Shown: in pieces, positions 7,552-17,597 of the stretch | How the letters are laid out: every line of letters begins with the position of its first letter | Numbering within the stretch: position 1 is the stretch's first letter | Source: Roseiarcus sp963784805 | Lineage (GTDB): Bacteria > Pseudomonadota > Alphaproteobacteria > Rhizobiales > Beijerinckiaceae | NCBI GenBank assembly: GCA_963784805.1 | Contig: CAWASR010000016.1 | Location: forward strand, 62,001-126,000 | Direction of reading: 5' to 3' | DNA length: 64,000 nt | Notes under the pieces: generated by a model | Database searches by the model: none | Seen by the model: only the letters and a program-made list of their open reading frames with translations | Told to the model about the DNA's origin: nothing | Program-made: the position numbers and the translations under genes

Positions 7552-8916
7552 TCAGTCGGCCTTTCGGCCCCGCTTACGCGCTTTTGCGCTCTTCGCCTTC
7601 ACTGCCGGCTTCTTCGGCCCCTTGGCCCGCGCCGCGGAATGTCGGACCGACTTGCGGCCATGCGCGGTCAAGTGGGGCGTGCGCACGGCGCCTTGCAATA
7701 CGGTCGGCGCGTTCGGCGCGTCGCCCTCCGCGGCCGCGCCGCCGAGCGCGTCCGGCTTCACGGCCGAATAAGCCTTCGCGTCGCTCGGCAGCCCCGCAGT
7801 CGCGGCGCCCAACGAACGGGCGCCGAGAACCGGACCCTTCCAACCCGCGACCGGACCAATGAAGACTGGAACTGGATCGAAAACCGGACGCTCGTCCGAA
7901 AGCTGGGTGTGGGTCACGCCGCCGAGCGCCGCGAACGGGTTGAGGGCGAATCCGCGGCCGACGGAAGCCCCCTGAGCGGACTCGGCCAGGTTCTCTTCTT
8001 CGGCCTCGGCGAGCGCGGCGGCGTTCCGGCGCGAGCAGACGGAGGCGCGCATGTTGGGAGCGACGCCGGAGCCCGAAGGCGGCAGCGAGTCCAGCGCGCC
8101 CAGGCTGCCGCCGCCCATCGCAAACCCCCGATCGAACAGGTTGGCCGCCTCGAGGTTGCGCACTTTCGCCGTCGGCGATCCGAGCACGACTACAATCAGC
8201 TTTCGTCCGAAGCGGCTGGCGCTCGCCACGACGTTGAAACCCGCTGGACAGGTGAAGCCGGTCTTCATCCCGTCGGCGCCGGGATAGCGGCCGAGCAGGC
8301 CGTTGTGCGTGGGAATGATATGTTTGCCCAGCCGCAGCGCCCCGATGTCGAAGAGATCGGCGTGCTCGGGGAACTCGCGCAACAGCGCGCGGGCGATGAT
8401 CGCCATATCGCGCGCGGAGGACACGTGGTCGGGGTCTTGCAGGCCGTTCGGATTGACGAAGTGCGATTCGTGCAGGCCGAGACGCCGCGCCGCCGCGTTC
8501 ATCTCGTCGGCGAAGGCCTCGACCGACCCGGAAACGCCTTCGGCGACCATTACCGCAACGTCGTTGGGCGACTTGACCATCAGCATCTTGAGCGCATTGT
8601 CGAGCGTCACTTCGGTGCCGGGGCGAAACCCCATCTTGGACGGAGGCATTCTCGCCGCGCGCGCCGACATGAGCAGCGGCGTGTCCAGTGTCAGCCTGCC
8701 GGCCCGCACGTCGTTGAGCGCGACATAGACGGTCATCAGCTTGGTGAGAGAGGCAGGGTACCAGACGGCGGTCGCTTCGTTCTCGATCAGAACCTGCCCG
8801 CTGCCGGCGTCGACGACGAGATAGGGCGTCGCCAGCGCCGGGCCGGCTCCAATCGCGATTGTCGCGACGAGAGCGTAGATGACGCGCCGCCCGAGTGACC
8901 AAACGCCAAAAGGCAT
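7552..8916 (-). CDS. D-alanyl-D-alanine carboxypeptidase (PBP5/6 type, DacF-like)
   Basis: Periplasmic serine peptidase S11 that trims the terminal D-Ala of peptidoglycan pentapeptides. N-terminal signal peptide (VIYALVATIAIGAGPALA, cleavage near residue 29). Active-site motifs in order: SLTK (Ser56/Lys59), SPN (116-118, replacing the common SxN variant SGN) and KTG (218-220). After the catalytic domain comes a long low-complexity tail rich in Ala, Pro, Lys and Arg, ending KAKSAKARKRGRKAD, in place of the usual PBP5 amphipathic anchor. 454 aa. Monocistronic, with its own terminator; a small palindrome sits just upstream (8947-8964). Confidence 0.9.
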   Translation of the reverse strand: MPFGVWSLGRRVIYALVATIAIGAGPALATPYLVVDAGSGQVLIENEATAVWYPASLTKLMTVYVALNDVRAGRLTLDTPLLMSARAARMPPSKMGFRPGTEVTLDNALKMLMVKSPNDVAVMVAEGVSGSVEAFADEMNAAARRLGLHESHFVNPNGLQDPDHVSSARDMAIIARALLREFPEHADLFDIGALRLGKHIIPTHNGLLGRYPGADGMKTGFTCPAGFNVVASASRFGRKLIVVVLGSPTAKVRNLEAANLFDRGFAMGGGSLGALDSLPPSGSGVAPNMRASVCSRRNAAALAEAEEENLAESAQGASVGRGFALNPFAALGGVTHTQLSDERPVFDPVPVFIGPVAGWKGPVLGARSLGAATAGLPSDAKAYSAVKPDALGGAAAEGDAPNAPTVLQGAVRTPHLTAHGRKSVRHSAARAKGPKKPAVKAKSAKARKRGRKAD

Positions 8917-9239
8917 AATTCCGCTCCCTCGACGCCCCGACCACAGGCACTCCTAGAGGAGTGCGTCAGCAAGCTCAAGCCGCCGCCCACCGCAGATGTC
9001 TGCGATTCTGTGGCTTGTGCGGACCTAAAACCGCCAAGGCGCCGGGCTTGAGGCGTCATTCAAAGCGCGTTCCGCTCCGGCGGGGCAGGCAATAGCTGCT
9101 GTGATACGCCCATACAAACGAAACCATTGCTTTGTGTGATTATCTGTTCAGCCGGGCATTGCTGCCGATGACGTGAATGTGAAGCGCGCGGCCAAGCTTA
9201 GCCGCGTCTGCGCGGGTCCTTGTCGGCGCTCGACGCCCC
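8917..9239. other. Intergenic region between thioesterase and carboxypeptidase genes
   Basis: About 320 bases with no supportable gene. It should hold the carboxypeptidase promoter. The one notable structure is the perfect 8-bp inverted repeat GCACTCCT/AGGAGTGC at 8947-8964 with a 2-base spacer, about 30 bases before the carboxypeptidase start: either an operator-like palindrome or a leader hairpin. Confidence 0.5.
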
Positions 9240-9689
9240 TCATCCGATGCGCAATCCCTCCATCAGCCGCCTGTGTCCGTCGGGGATCGCGACCGGGCGG
9301 CCGGCGGCGCGGTCGACATAGACATGGGTGTAGCGCCCGGCCGCGGCCGCGGTCTCGGCGCCGGCCTTGAAGACCGCCAGATGATAACGGACCGAGGAGC
9401 GGCCAAGATGCTCGACCGCGACGCCGACCTCCGCCGCTTCGGGATAGGTGAGGCTGGCGTAGAACCGGCAGTTGCTCTCCACGACCAGGCCGACGATCGT
9501 GCTGGTCGCCGGATCGAGCAACCCGGCCTCGATCAGAATGGCGTTCACCGCCGAATCGAACAGGGCGTAGTAGACGACGTTGTTGAGATGGCCGTAGGCG
9601 TCATTGTCGCTCCAGCGCGTCGCTATGGTCATGAAGCGGGCGAAGGCCGCCCGGGCCGGCGGGCGGAGCCGATCGGGATCGTTCGCCAC
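9240..9689 (-). CDS. Hotdog-fold acyl-CoA thioesterase (YbgC/4HBT type)
   Basis: Hydrolyses acyl-CoA thioesters; actual substrate unknown. The 4HBT active-site segment is WSDNDAYGHLNNVVYYALFD (about 27-46), where the Asp/His/Asn pattern DxxGHLNN matches the family. VVESNCRFYASLTYPEAAEVGV follows, typical of the hotdog core. 149 aa, complete. The gene lies just left of the IS481-like element, separated from whatever was upstream of it by that insertion. Specific physiological role cannot be read from sequence. Confidence 0.85.
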   Translation of the reverse strand: MANDPDRLRPPARAAFARFMTIATRWSDNDAYGHLNNVVYYALFDSAVNAILIEAGLLDPATSTIVGLVVESNCRFYASLTYPEAAEVGVAVEHLGRSSVRYHLAVFKAGAETAAAAGRYTHVYVDRAAGRPVAIPDGHRRLMEGLRIG

Positions 9690-9850
9690 CGGCGCGGGCG
9701 TCCGTCAGATCCCGCCCGGGCGCCGTCTTGCGGGCCGCTCAGCGCCGGCAGGCGTTGTGTCGAGAGCGTCGGTCATGCTTTCTCACAGACACGCGATACG
9801 GTCGGGCGCGCTTCGCCTCTTAGCCGCGCCCGGCTATCCTGACAAGGCGG

Positions 9851-9878
9851 TGTCCTGGCTCAAGACATATGAGCCGGC
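9851..9878 (+). repeat. Left terminal inverted repeat of the IS481-like element
   Basis: Begins TGTCCTGG and ends ATGAGCCGGC; matches the right end in inverted orientation with one indel. The transposase stop codon (9860) lies inside it. Confidence 0.85.
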
Positions 9879-10879
9879 GGGGTTTGTTTGGCTCGGCGGG
9901 AATTTAGGTACTGGGCTGGGGTAAGTCCTGCAAGGGCTCCGTGGGGTCTGTGGTGGTTGTAGAGGTGTTGGAAGGCGTCGACGAAGGGGGTGATTTTGTC
10001 GATTCGCAGGGGCAGTTCGACGCAGGCATAGAATTCGTATCGCCATGCGCCGTTGCAGCGTTCGACGCCGCCATTGAGCTTGGGCGATCGCGGCGGCAGG
10101 AGGTAGAGCGGCAGGTTCTTTTTGGCGCAGGCTTGTTCGAACTCGGCCATGAACTCCGAGCCGCCGTCGATCTGGATGGCTTTGACGGGCTCGGGCATTT
10201 CGGCCAGCACTTTGTCGAGGAAGTCGGCGGCGTTGCGGGCGGTGGCTTGGCGGTAGGGTTTGGCGACGGTCCATTTGGCGTTAGGGTCGTAGGCGTCGAA
10301 GTGTTTGAGGCCGACGCCGGGGGCGATGGCGACTGACATGGTGTCGATCTGGACGACGTCGCCGGGCGCCTGGAAGGTCACGCCGGCGGGCTTGCGCACG
10401 GCGTGGGGGCGCTTTCGCGGGGCTTTGCGGGCGGCGATGTTGCGGATCAGGTCGGGGACGCGGGGCACGAGGCCGCGCGTCATCAACGCGCTCAGGACGC
10501 GTCCGACCCTGGCCTCGCTGACCTCGAAGCCTTGGCTGCGCAGGATCGGCGTCAGCTTGGCTTTGCCCCACATTGGATGGTCGAGGCGCAACCGCTCGAC
10601 CGCCGCCGCGAGGCCTGGCGGATGGGTCGGCCGGCGGGTGCGCAGCGGTCGGCGGCTCTTGGACTGAGGGTCGTTGCGCCACCGCTTGAGCGTCGAGAGC
10701 GGCACGCCGACTGCCGCCGCCGCCGCTTCGCTCGGCAGGCCGCCGGCCCGCGCCGCCAGCCAGCGCGCCACCGCGTCGCGTCTTCTCTCCGCTTCGATAT
10801 TTGGCGTCTTCGCTGCGAGAAGACGCGACGCCGCCCGAGCGGAGCGGATAAGATGGCCGGGCAAGCCAAATACCTGCAT
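9860..10879 (-). CDS. IS481-like DDE transposase
   Basis: Cut-and-paste transposase. An N-terminal helix-turn-helix (about residues 25-65, LPSEAAAAAVGVPLSTLKRW) is followed by an rve integrase core with the DDE triad: Asp in VVQIDTMSV, Asp in IQIDGGSEF, and Glu in NGGVERCNG. The terminal part HLYNHHRPHGALAGLTPAQYL is the usual C-terminal signature of IS3/IS481-type enzymes. ATG 10879 is preceded by a strong AGGAGA ribosome site; an upstream ATG at 10942 lies in the terminal repeat and lacks one. About 339 aa, intact, so possibly active. Single ORF supports IS481 over IS3. Confidence 0.88.
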   Translation of the reverse strand: MQVFGLPGHLIRSARAASRLLAAKTPNIEAERRRDAVARWLAARAGGLPSEAAAAAVGVPLSTLKRWRNDPQSKSRRPLRTRRPTHPPGLAAAVERLRLDHPMWGKAKLTPILRSQGFEVSEARVGRVLSALMTRGLVPRVPDLIRNIAARKAPRKRPHAVRKPAGVTFQAPGDVVQIDTMSVAIAPGVGLKHFDAYDPNAKWTVAKPYRQATARNAADFLDKVLAEMPEPVKAIQIDGGSEFMAEFEQACAKKNLPLYLLPPRSPKLNGGVERCNGAWRYEFYACVELPLRIDKITPFVDAFQHLYNHHRPHGALAGLTPAQYLNSRRAKQTPPAHMS

Positions 10880-10942
10880 GGGGTTCTCCTGCAATTCGAG
10901 CCTCGACAACCCGAGCCTCAGGGAACCCCATCCCTCAATCAA

Positions 10943-10971
10943 GCCGGCTCATATCTGTCTGATCCAGGACA
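10943..10971 (-). repeat. Right terminal inverted repeat of the IS481-like element
   Basis: Inverted match to 9851-9878; read on the minus strand it starts TGTCCTGGATCAGACAG. The GGCGG target duplicate follows at 10972. Confidence 0.85.
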
Positions 10972-11015
10972 GGCGGCCGGGGCCGAACCCGACGGAGCGG
11001 ACGAAGGAGCACGCG

Positions 11016-11927
11016 ATGACCAGTGGCGAAAGGGAACCGGATCCTTTCACCGCCGCGCGCGGGCCGCCGCCGCGCGCCCTGACCAGGCTCTCGCCGCTGG
11101 TGCGCCGAATCATCGCGCCCAACCCATCGCCCTTCACCTTCAGCGGCACCTGCTCCTATATCGTCGGCGAAGGCGCGGTCGCGATCGTCGATCCGGGTCC
11201 TGGCGATCCAATGCATGTCCGGGCGCTACTGGCGGCGGTAGAGGGCGAGCGGGTCGAAACCATCCTCGTCACCCACACCCATCGCGACCACAGCGTCTCG
11301 GCCGGAGCTTTGCGCGAGGCCACTGGCGCGCGGATCGTCGGCGCCGCTCCGTTCGCGCCCCGGGCCGACGGCGCTGACGGCCTCGATTCCGCCCACGATC
11401 GCGACTACGCGCCCGACGCCATTCTCTCCGACGGCGAGCGGCTGCAAGGACGCGGCTTCACGATCGAAGCCGTCGCCACCCCTGGCCATTGCGCCAACCA
11501 TCTGTGCTTCGCGCTCGAACAGGAGAATGCGTTGTTTTCCGGCGATCACGTCATGGCCTGGTCCACCTCCGTCATCGCGCCGTCAGACGGCTCGATGGGC
11601 GCCTATATGGCGTCCCTCGACAAGTTGCGCGGCCGCGCGGAGACGGTCTACTGGCCTGGCCACGGAGGCCCCGTTGTCGAGCCGCGGCGGTATCTGCGCG
11701 CGCTCATCCATCATCGCCGTCAGCGGGAAGCCTCGATCCTGGCGGCGCTCCGGGACGGCGTCGACACTGTTCCCGCCCTGGTCGCCAAGGTTTACGTGGG
11801 CCTGGACCCGGCGCTGACCCGCGCCGCCGGCCTTTCGACGCTTGCCCATCTCCAGGACCTGCAAGAGCGCGGCCTCGTCGCCTTCGAGCCGCCGACCGCA
11901 GGCGAGGCGCGATTCCGCCCGCTGTGA
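11016..11927 (+). CDS. MBL-fold metallo-hydrolase with C-terminal winged-helix domain (LACTB2-like)
   Basis: Metallo-beta-lactamase-fold enzyme; related proteins hydrolyse esters, thioesters or RNA. Metal motif THTHRDHS (about residues 88-95), distal ligands in ATPGHCANHL, SGDHVMAWS and YWPGHGGPV. After about residue 225 a small winged-helix-like tail (LVAKVYVGLDPALTRAAGLSTLAHLQDL) matches the BLACT-WH region. 303 aa from ATG 11016, which has GAAGGAGCACGCG upstream; the longer frame runs back through the IS element and is spurious. The IS481-like element ends 45 bases upstream and may supply or block its promoter. Confidence 0.88.
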   Translation: MTSGEREPDPFTAARGPPPRALTRLSPLVRRIIAPNPSPFTFSGTCSYIVGEGAVAIVDPGPGDPMHVRALLAAVEGERVETILVTHTHRDHSVSAGALREATGARIVGAAPFAPRADGADGLDSAHDRDYAPDAILSDGERLQGRGFTIEAVATPGHCANHLCFALEQENALFSGDHVMAWSTSVIAPSDGSMGAYMASLDKLRGRAETVYWPGHGGPVVEPRRYLRALIHHRRQREASILAALRDGVDTVPALVAKVYVGLDPALTRAAGLSTLAHLQDLQERGLVAFEPPTAGEARFRPL

Positions 11928-11950
11928 GGCGCGCGAAAATGCCTTGCCCC

Positions 11951-12730
11951 TCAGCGCTCGCGCGTGTCCTCATCCACCGCGGCGGCGAATTCGCGCACCC
12001 GTTTGGCGTTGGCGCCGAAATCATGGCGGCCCATGCGCGTTGCCGAGCGGATATCGATGATCGTCTGTGTCGCCCCCGGCCTGATGCGGATGGCGATGTC
12101 GGCCACAAGACCGAAGAAGAGCGATCGGTCCGTCGCCTCGATGACGGCGACGCCGTCGCCGCCAAGATTCGGGGGCGCGGTATCGACAACGCGCCAGCCC
12201 AGATCGCGGACGACGCTCAAGGCGAGCTGGTAGGCGCCGGTCGAATCCATTTCGACCATGATCGGCGCGATGTCGGGATAGGCGGCCTTCTGGGCCGCGC
12301 GAGTCTCCTCGCTCGAAGGGGGAGGCGTATGTCCCGCCCGCGCCTGGCGCGCCTTGGCCGAAAGTAGGAACGTCGGCGGCGACTTGAGGTCGGTCGAGAC
12401 GTCGTGGATCGGCGGCAGCGCGAAGGCGAGGGCGGCAAGGTAGGCGGGATAGGCGAGGATCGCCGCGGCCAGCGCGAAGGCGAACGCCGTCTGCCCTGCG
12501 CCGCGCAGCCCGTCGCGCCAGATGACGGCGGCAGCCGCCGCGGCGAGCAGGCCGGCGATGGCGGCCAACGCGAGCGAGGCGGCGAACACGCTCAGCGCTG
12601 GCCCCGGATTGGCGGCGCGCGAACGCGAGAGCGCCACGGCGACGAAGGCCGTCGCGAGGGCGAAAACCGCCAACCGTCGCGCCCACACCGCCTGGCGGGC
12701 GACGGGTTCCTCGAGGATCAGGCGGCGCAA
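11951..12730 (-). CDS. DUF1499-domain membrane protein
   Basis: Conserved protein of unknown function. Three hydrophobic segments in the N-terminal half (about 18-34, 46-70, 80-107), then a soluble DUF1499 region: VSTDLKSPPTFL near residue 112, YPDIAPIMVEMDSTGAYQLAL, VEMD/ VIEATDRSLFFGLVADIAIRI and DIRSATRMGRHDFGANAKRV near the end. 259 aa. Convergent with the MBL-fold gene (23 bases apart) and 21 bases downstream of the pilus N-domain gene on the same strand, so perhaps cotranscribed with it. No biochemical role is known for the family. Confidence 0.85.
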   Translation of the reverse strand: MRRLILEEPVARQAVWARRLAVFALATAFVAVALSRSRAANPGPALSVFAASLALAAIAGLLAAAAAAVIWRDGLRGAGQTAFAFALAAAILAYPAYLAALAFALPPIHDVSTDLKSPPTFLLSAKARQARAGHTPPPSSEETRAAQKAAYPDIAPIMVEMDSTGAYQLALSVVRDLGWRVVDTAPPNLGGDGVAVIEATDRSLFFGLVADIAIRIRPGATQTIIDIRSATRMGRHDFGANAKRVREFAAAVDEDTRER

Positions 12731-12751
12731 AGGCGCGCCGCCGCGGTGAGG

Positions 12752-13228
12752 CTATTTGGCGGCGCCCGCCACCCCGCCCGCGGCGTAGCCGTTACGGGCG
12801 GAGATCTGCGTTCCGGCCTCGGTGAAGTTCTTCGGGTCGTCGCCAAGCTGCACCGTCGGCATGCAATCGGGGTTGCAGGCGTAGGATATGCGCGCCGCGC
12901 CGTTCTGCAAGACCACCACGGTGTCGGCGGGCAAGACACGAAGCTGTTTTTCCTCCAGCACCGAACCGTCGGCCGCGAGGGCGATCAAGTTGGTGTCGCC
13001 AAAGCCCTTACCGGTGATCACCATCACGCCGCTGCCTTTCAGCATGGTCACATCGGCGATCATCGGGTTGCCTATAATGAGGGTCGAGGCGCCCGGCGGC
13101 AACTTGGCGATCTTAGCCTGGTCGAGCGTAACCGCGAGCAGGTCGGGCGCTTGCGCGGCGTGTGTGGGAGTCGGGCCGAACGCCAGGACGAATGCGATGG
13201 CCAACGGAGCGCGAGACGACATCGGCAT
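12752..13228 (-). CDS. Secreted pilus-assembly N-terminal-domain protein (CpaC/RcpA N-domain-like)
   Basis: Signal peptide (APLAIAFVLAFGPTPTHA) then a single domain resembling the N-terminal module of Flp/T2SS-T3SS secretins: LDQAKIAKLPPGASTLIIGNP, IADVTMLKGSGVMVITGKGFGDTNLIALAADG. 158 aa; no secretin channel domain follows, so it is a stand-alone periplasmic N-domain protein. Two cysteines near the C-terminus (YACNPDCMPT) could form a disulfide. Such stand-alone copies are common in Rhizobiales, usually without an adjacent tad locus, as here. Function unproven. Confidence 0.82.
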   Translation of the reverse strand: MPMSSRAPLAIAFVLAFGPTPTHAAQAPDLLAVTLDQAKIAKLPPGASTLIIGNPMIADVTMLKGSGVMVITGKGFGDTNLIALAADGSVLEEKQLRVLPADTVVVLQNGAARISYACNPDCMPTVQLGDDPKNFTEAGTQISARNGYAAGGVAGAAK

Positions 13229-13330
13229 GCCTCTTCAATGCCGCGAGAACGGCGCGTTCCGGGCGCCGAGCGGACGAGCCAATATCGCTCGGCAATAGTG
13301 AATAAATCTTCAACGCGAGCCCGCACCCCC

Positions 13331-15160
<1,830 letters not shown>

Positions 15161-15303
15161 GGCTTATCGCCTCCATCCCGAGCTCCGGGGCCGCGGCAGC
15201 CGACGGACCGCTGAAGTCTCCTCCGGCGAAACCTCCAAGGCGCCAACGCTCGGTTATGATCTCATAGGCCCCCGCCGCGGGATTGCCTAGGCGCGCCGCG
15301 CGA

Positions 15304-16305
15304 TCAAAACCCTGCCTGCTGGCGGACGAGCCTGGTGAACTTCCGGCGTTCCTCCTGCGTCAGGTTGGCGGTGGCGACATCGAGGTCTTGGTCGTCGAGC
15401 CCGGCCGCCTTGGCGAAACTGTTCCAGGCGGCGGCCTTGGCGAGATCGCGCCCAAGCACGCGACCGCTGACGTAGAGATGGGCGATCCGGTTCTGGGCGA
15501 TCGGGTTGCCGTGCGCGGCGGCGATCAGCAGAATCTTGACTGCGCCGGCCTCGTCCTTAGCAACGCCTTCGCCGTTGAACAGCATGATCGCGTATTCGAC
15601 CTCGCCGGCGACGATGCCTGCGTCTGCGGCGCGCTTGAGCCAACGGGCCCCCTCGGCGATGTCCTGGGGAACGCCTTTGCCCTCGCGCACCATGACGCCG
15701 TACGAATAGGCGGCGTCGTCATTGCCGGCCTTCGCCGCGCGCAGGAAATATTGGGCGGCCCCGGCGAAGTCGGGCTGCCTGCCGTTGCTGTGGTCGAGCG
15801 CCATAACGCCAAGATTGTAGAGCGCGCCCGCATGCCCCTTTTCCGCCGCCAGTTCGAACTGGATCTTCGCGGCGACGGGATCCTTCTTCACTCCCTTCGC
15901 GCCCTCCAGGAGCAGCGCGCCAAGCTGATAGGCGGCCTGAGGATCGCCGAGATTGCTGGCCAGCCGCCACCAGCGCGAGGCCTCCGCTTCGTCACGGCCG
16001 ACCGCGGCGCCGTCATGGTAGATCATGCCGATCAGCGTCATCGCGGCGGCGTCCTTGGAATTTTCGTCGATGCGGCGCTCGGCCTCTTTCAGGGCGACGA
16101 GGAAATTGCCGCGTTGATAGGCGCCGAAGGCCAGGTCCGGCGGCTTGCCATCGGCCCTCGGCGGCAGCGCCGACGGCGGGGCGTCGTGCGCGCCAAAACC
16201 CGAAAGGTTGAGCAGAGGCGAGTCCACGTTCAGCTTCGGCGTCTGAGCCGAGGCGGCGCCGGAGAGGGCGAGGACGAGAGCCCAGGCGAGAGCGAGCCGG
16301 GTCAT
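15304..16305 (-). CDS. Secreted SEL1-repeat protein
   Basis: Signal peptide MTRLALAWALVLALSGAASAQ, then SEL1/TPR-type repeats (for example DEAEASRWWRLASNLGDPQAAYQLGALLLEG; DFAGAAQYFLRAAKAGNDDAAYSYGVMVREG; DIAEGARWLKRAADAGIVAGEVEYAIMLFNG). About five repeats, residues 85-290, then a helical tail. 333 aa. Presumably a periplasmic protein-interaction scaffold. The ATG overlaps the stop of the upstream ThiE-like gene (ATGA), and the longer frame into that gene is rejected because the signal peptide sits exactly at this start. Confidence 0.85.
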   Translation of the reverse strand: MTRLALAWALVLALSGAASAQTPKLNVDSPLLNLSGFGAHDAPPSALPPRADGKPPDLAFGAYQRGNFLVALKEAERRIDENSKDAAAMTLIGMIYHDGAAVGRDEAEASRWWRLASNLGDPQAAYQLGALLLEGAKGVKKDPVAAKIQFELAAEKGHAGALYNLGVMALDHSNGRQPDFAGAAQYFLRAAKAGNDDAAYSYGVMVREGKGVPQDIAEGARWLKRAADAGIVAGEVEYAIMLFNGEGVAKDEAGAVKILLIAAAHGNPIAQNRIAHLYVSGRVLGRDLAKAAAWNSFAKAAGLDDQDLDVATANLTQEERRKFTRLVRQQAGF

Positions 16306-16961
16306 AGAGTCTCGGCCGCGATATGCGCGAGCAGCCCGTGAGCCTGGCGAGCCGCCGCGGCGGGCGAAGCCGCGCTCCAGATCGCATCGCCAAGGGCGAC
16401 GAAATCGGCCCCGGCGCGCGCAAGCGACCGGGCCGCCTCGATCGAGGCCGCATAGGCCACGCAGGGGATTTCGAAGATTTCCGCCCACCATCCGACGCGC
16501 TCGATCAGCAACTCCAGCGCCGTGCCGGGGCCGGCCCCATGCGGCTCTCCAAACATCACGTAATCCGCCCCCGCTTCGCCCGCCGTCATCGCTTCGTCGC
16601 GCGTTCGCAGCGCCCCGGCGCCGACGATCCGGTTCGGCCTCAGGATTTCGAGCGCTCGATCAAGCTCCGCCCCTGCGCCTGCGACATGAACGCCGTCGAC
16701 GCCGAGTCGGACCGCAAGTCGCGGGTCGCTCTCGACGAGAAGCGCGCAGTCGGCGGCGGCGCTGGCCCGAAGCAGGGGCGCGACGATCGCTTCGGCATCG
16801 CCCTCGGCGCCCGTCGCCAGACGCACAGCCACGCTGGCGATCGGGGCCGCGGCCAGAACGTCGGCGAAGACCTCGACGAACGCAGCCGCGTTTCCGCCAA
16901 AGAGCGGAGGCGTGAAAAGATAAAGCGAGCAGCGCCGAGGGTTGTTGACAGTTGACGGCAT
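16302..16961 (-). CDS. ThiE-like (thiamine phosphate synthase family) protein with divergent active site
   Basis: TIM-barrel of the TMP synthase family: start LYLFTPPLF, then LRLGVDGVHVAG-like strand (AVRLGVDGVHVAGAG), IVGAGALRTRDEAMTAGEAGADYVMFGEPHG, and VALGDAIWSA at the C-terminal phosphate site. 219 aa from ATG 16961. Canonical ThiE has a GVHLGQxD segment, a GxSTHT segment and a FGPIFPT-like segment; here these are GVHVAGAG, GAGALRT and FGEPHGAG. Catalytic competence for HMP-PP/thiazole coupling is therefore doubtful. Overlaps the SEL1 gene. Likely a paralogue; true ThiE elsewhere would be expected. Confidence 0.75.
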   Translation of the reverse strand: MPSTVNNPRRCSLYLFTPPLFGGNAAAFVEVFADVLAAAPIASVAVRLATGAEGDAEAIVAPLLRASAAADCALLVESDPRLAVRLGVDGVHVAGAGAELDRALEILRPNRIVGAGALRTRDEAMTAGEAGADYVMFGEPHGAGPGTALELLIERVGWWAEIFEIPCVAYAASIEAARSLARAGADFVALGDAIWSAASPAAAARQAHGLLAHIAAETL

Positions 16962-17048
16962 GAGCGGCGGGTTTGATCGAAAGCCGGTTCTTGCGGACCA
17001 ATACGGCCAAATTTGGGGCCGCGGCAAGCGCCGGCGCGCGAGCGCCCG

Positions 17049-17597
17049 TCAGTTCGAAAACGCCGCCCTTAATCGCTCGACCTGCGCGGCGACCTCGCTC
17101 CGCGTCTCGCCCTGCTCGGTCGAACGGGCGATGGCGAGGCTCCTGTCGAGATGAATGACGCGTTCCTGCACCCGAAGCGAGCGCCGGCTCAAATCGCGAA
17201 GCGCGGGCGGCAACTGGTCGAAAAGATCCGGCGCGCAGCCAAAGTCCTCGCGGGCGAGTTTGACGCGGTGCCGTTCGGTCAGGGCCTGATTCGGAGTGAG
17301 TTCGCCCTCGTTGACCGCGCGCTGCAGCAGAAGCCAGGAGGCGACCTGCATGAGACGGGTGGTCAGGCGCATGCTTTCGGTCGCGTAAGCGAGCGTCGCA
17401 GGGCGCGGCAGCGCGCGCGACTCTTTGCGGCCGGGACCATCGAGGTAGGAGGCGGCTTCCTCGACCAGCGCCATCCCCTCCTGAAACAGGTCCTTGAACG
17501 CCCGGGAAACGGCCAGGCGATTCACGAACGGTATTGCGCTCGGCGAGAGCTCGAGGGGCGCAAGGCTGCGTTTCGATCCTTCCAGATGGCGACTCAT
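17049..17597 (-). CDS. rcdA: RcdA-type protease adaptor (DUF1465)
   Basis: In Caulobacter RcdA works with CpdR and PopA to deliver CtrA to ClpXP at the swarmer-to-stalked transition. The three-helix DUF1465 core is visible: VNRLAVSRAFKDLFQEGMALVEE, YATESMRLTTRLMQVASWLLLQRAVNEGELT, RHRVKLAREDFGC and SLRVQERVIHLDRSLAI. 182 aa from ATG 17597; the longer frame has no family similarity. Stands alone, 87 bases downstream of the ThiE-like start. Upstream, 17705-17725, has TTAC-N7-TTAC and GTTAAC, a weak CtrA-like pattern. Transfer of the Caulobacter role is inference. Confidence 0.88.
   Translation of the reverse strand: MSRHLEGSKRSLAPLELSPSAIPFVNRLAVSRAFKDLFQEGMALVEEAASYLDGPGRKESRALPRPATLAYATESMRLTTRLMQVASWLLLQRAVNEGELTPNQALTERHRVKLAREDFGCAPDLFDQLPPALRDLSRRSLRVQERVIHLDRSLAIARSTEQGETRSEVAAQVERLRAAFSN

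Larger units (their letters stand above)
9851..10971 (-). mobile_element. Complete IS481-like insertion sequence with 5-bp target duplication
   Basis: Ends form imperfect terminal inverted repeats: left 9851-9878 begins TGTCCTGGCTCAAGACA; right 10943-10971, read inward, begins TGTCCTGGATCAGACAG; both continue into ATGAGCCGGC, with one indel and a few mismatches. The element is flanked by the direct repeat GGCGG (9846-9850 and 10972-10976), consistent with target duplication. It carries one DDE transposase gene reading leftward. Removing it joins a thioesterase-side sequence to the leader of the MBL-fold gene at 11016, so it landed in an upstream regulatory or untranslated segment. Confidence 0.9.
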
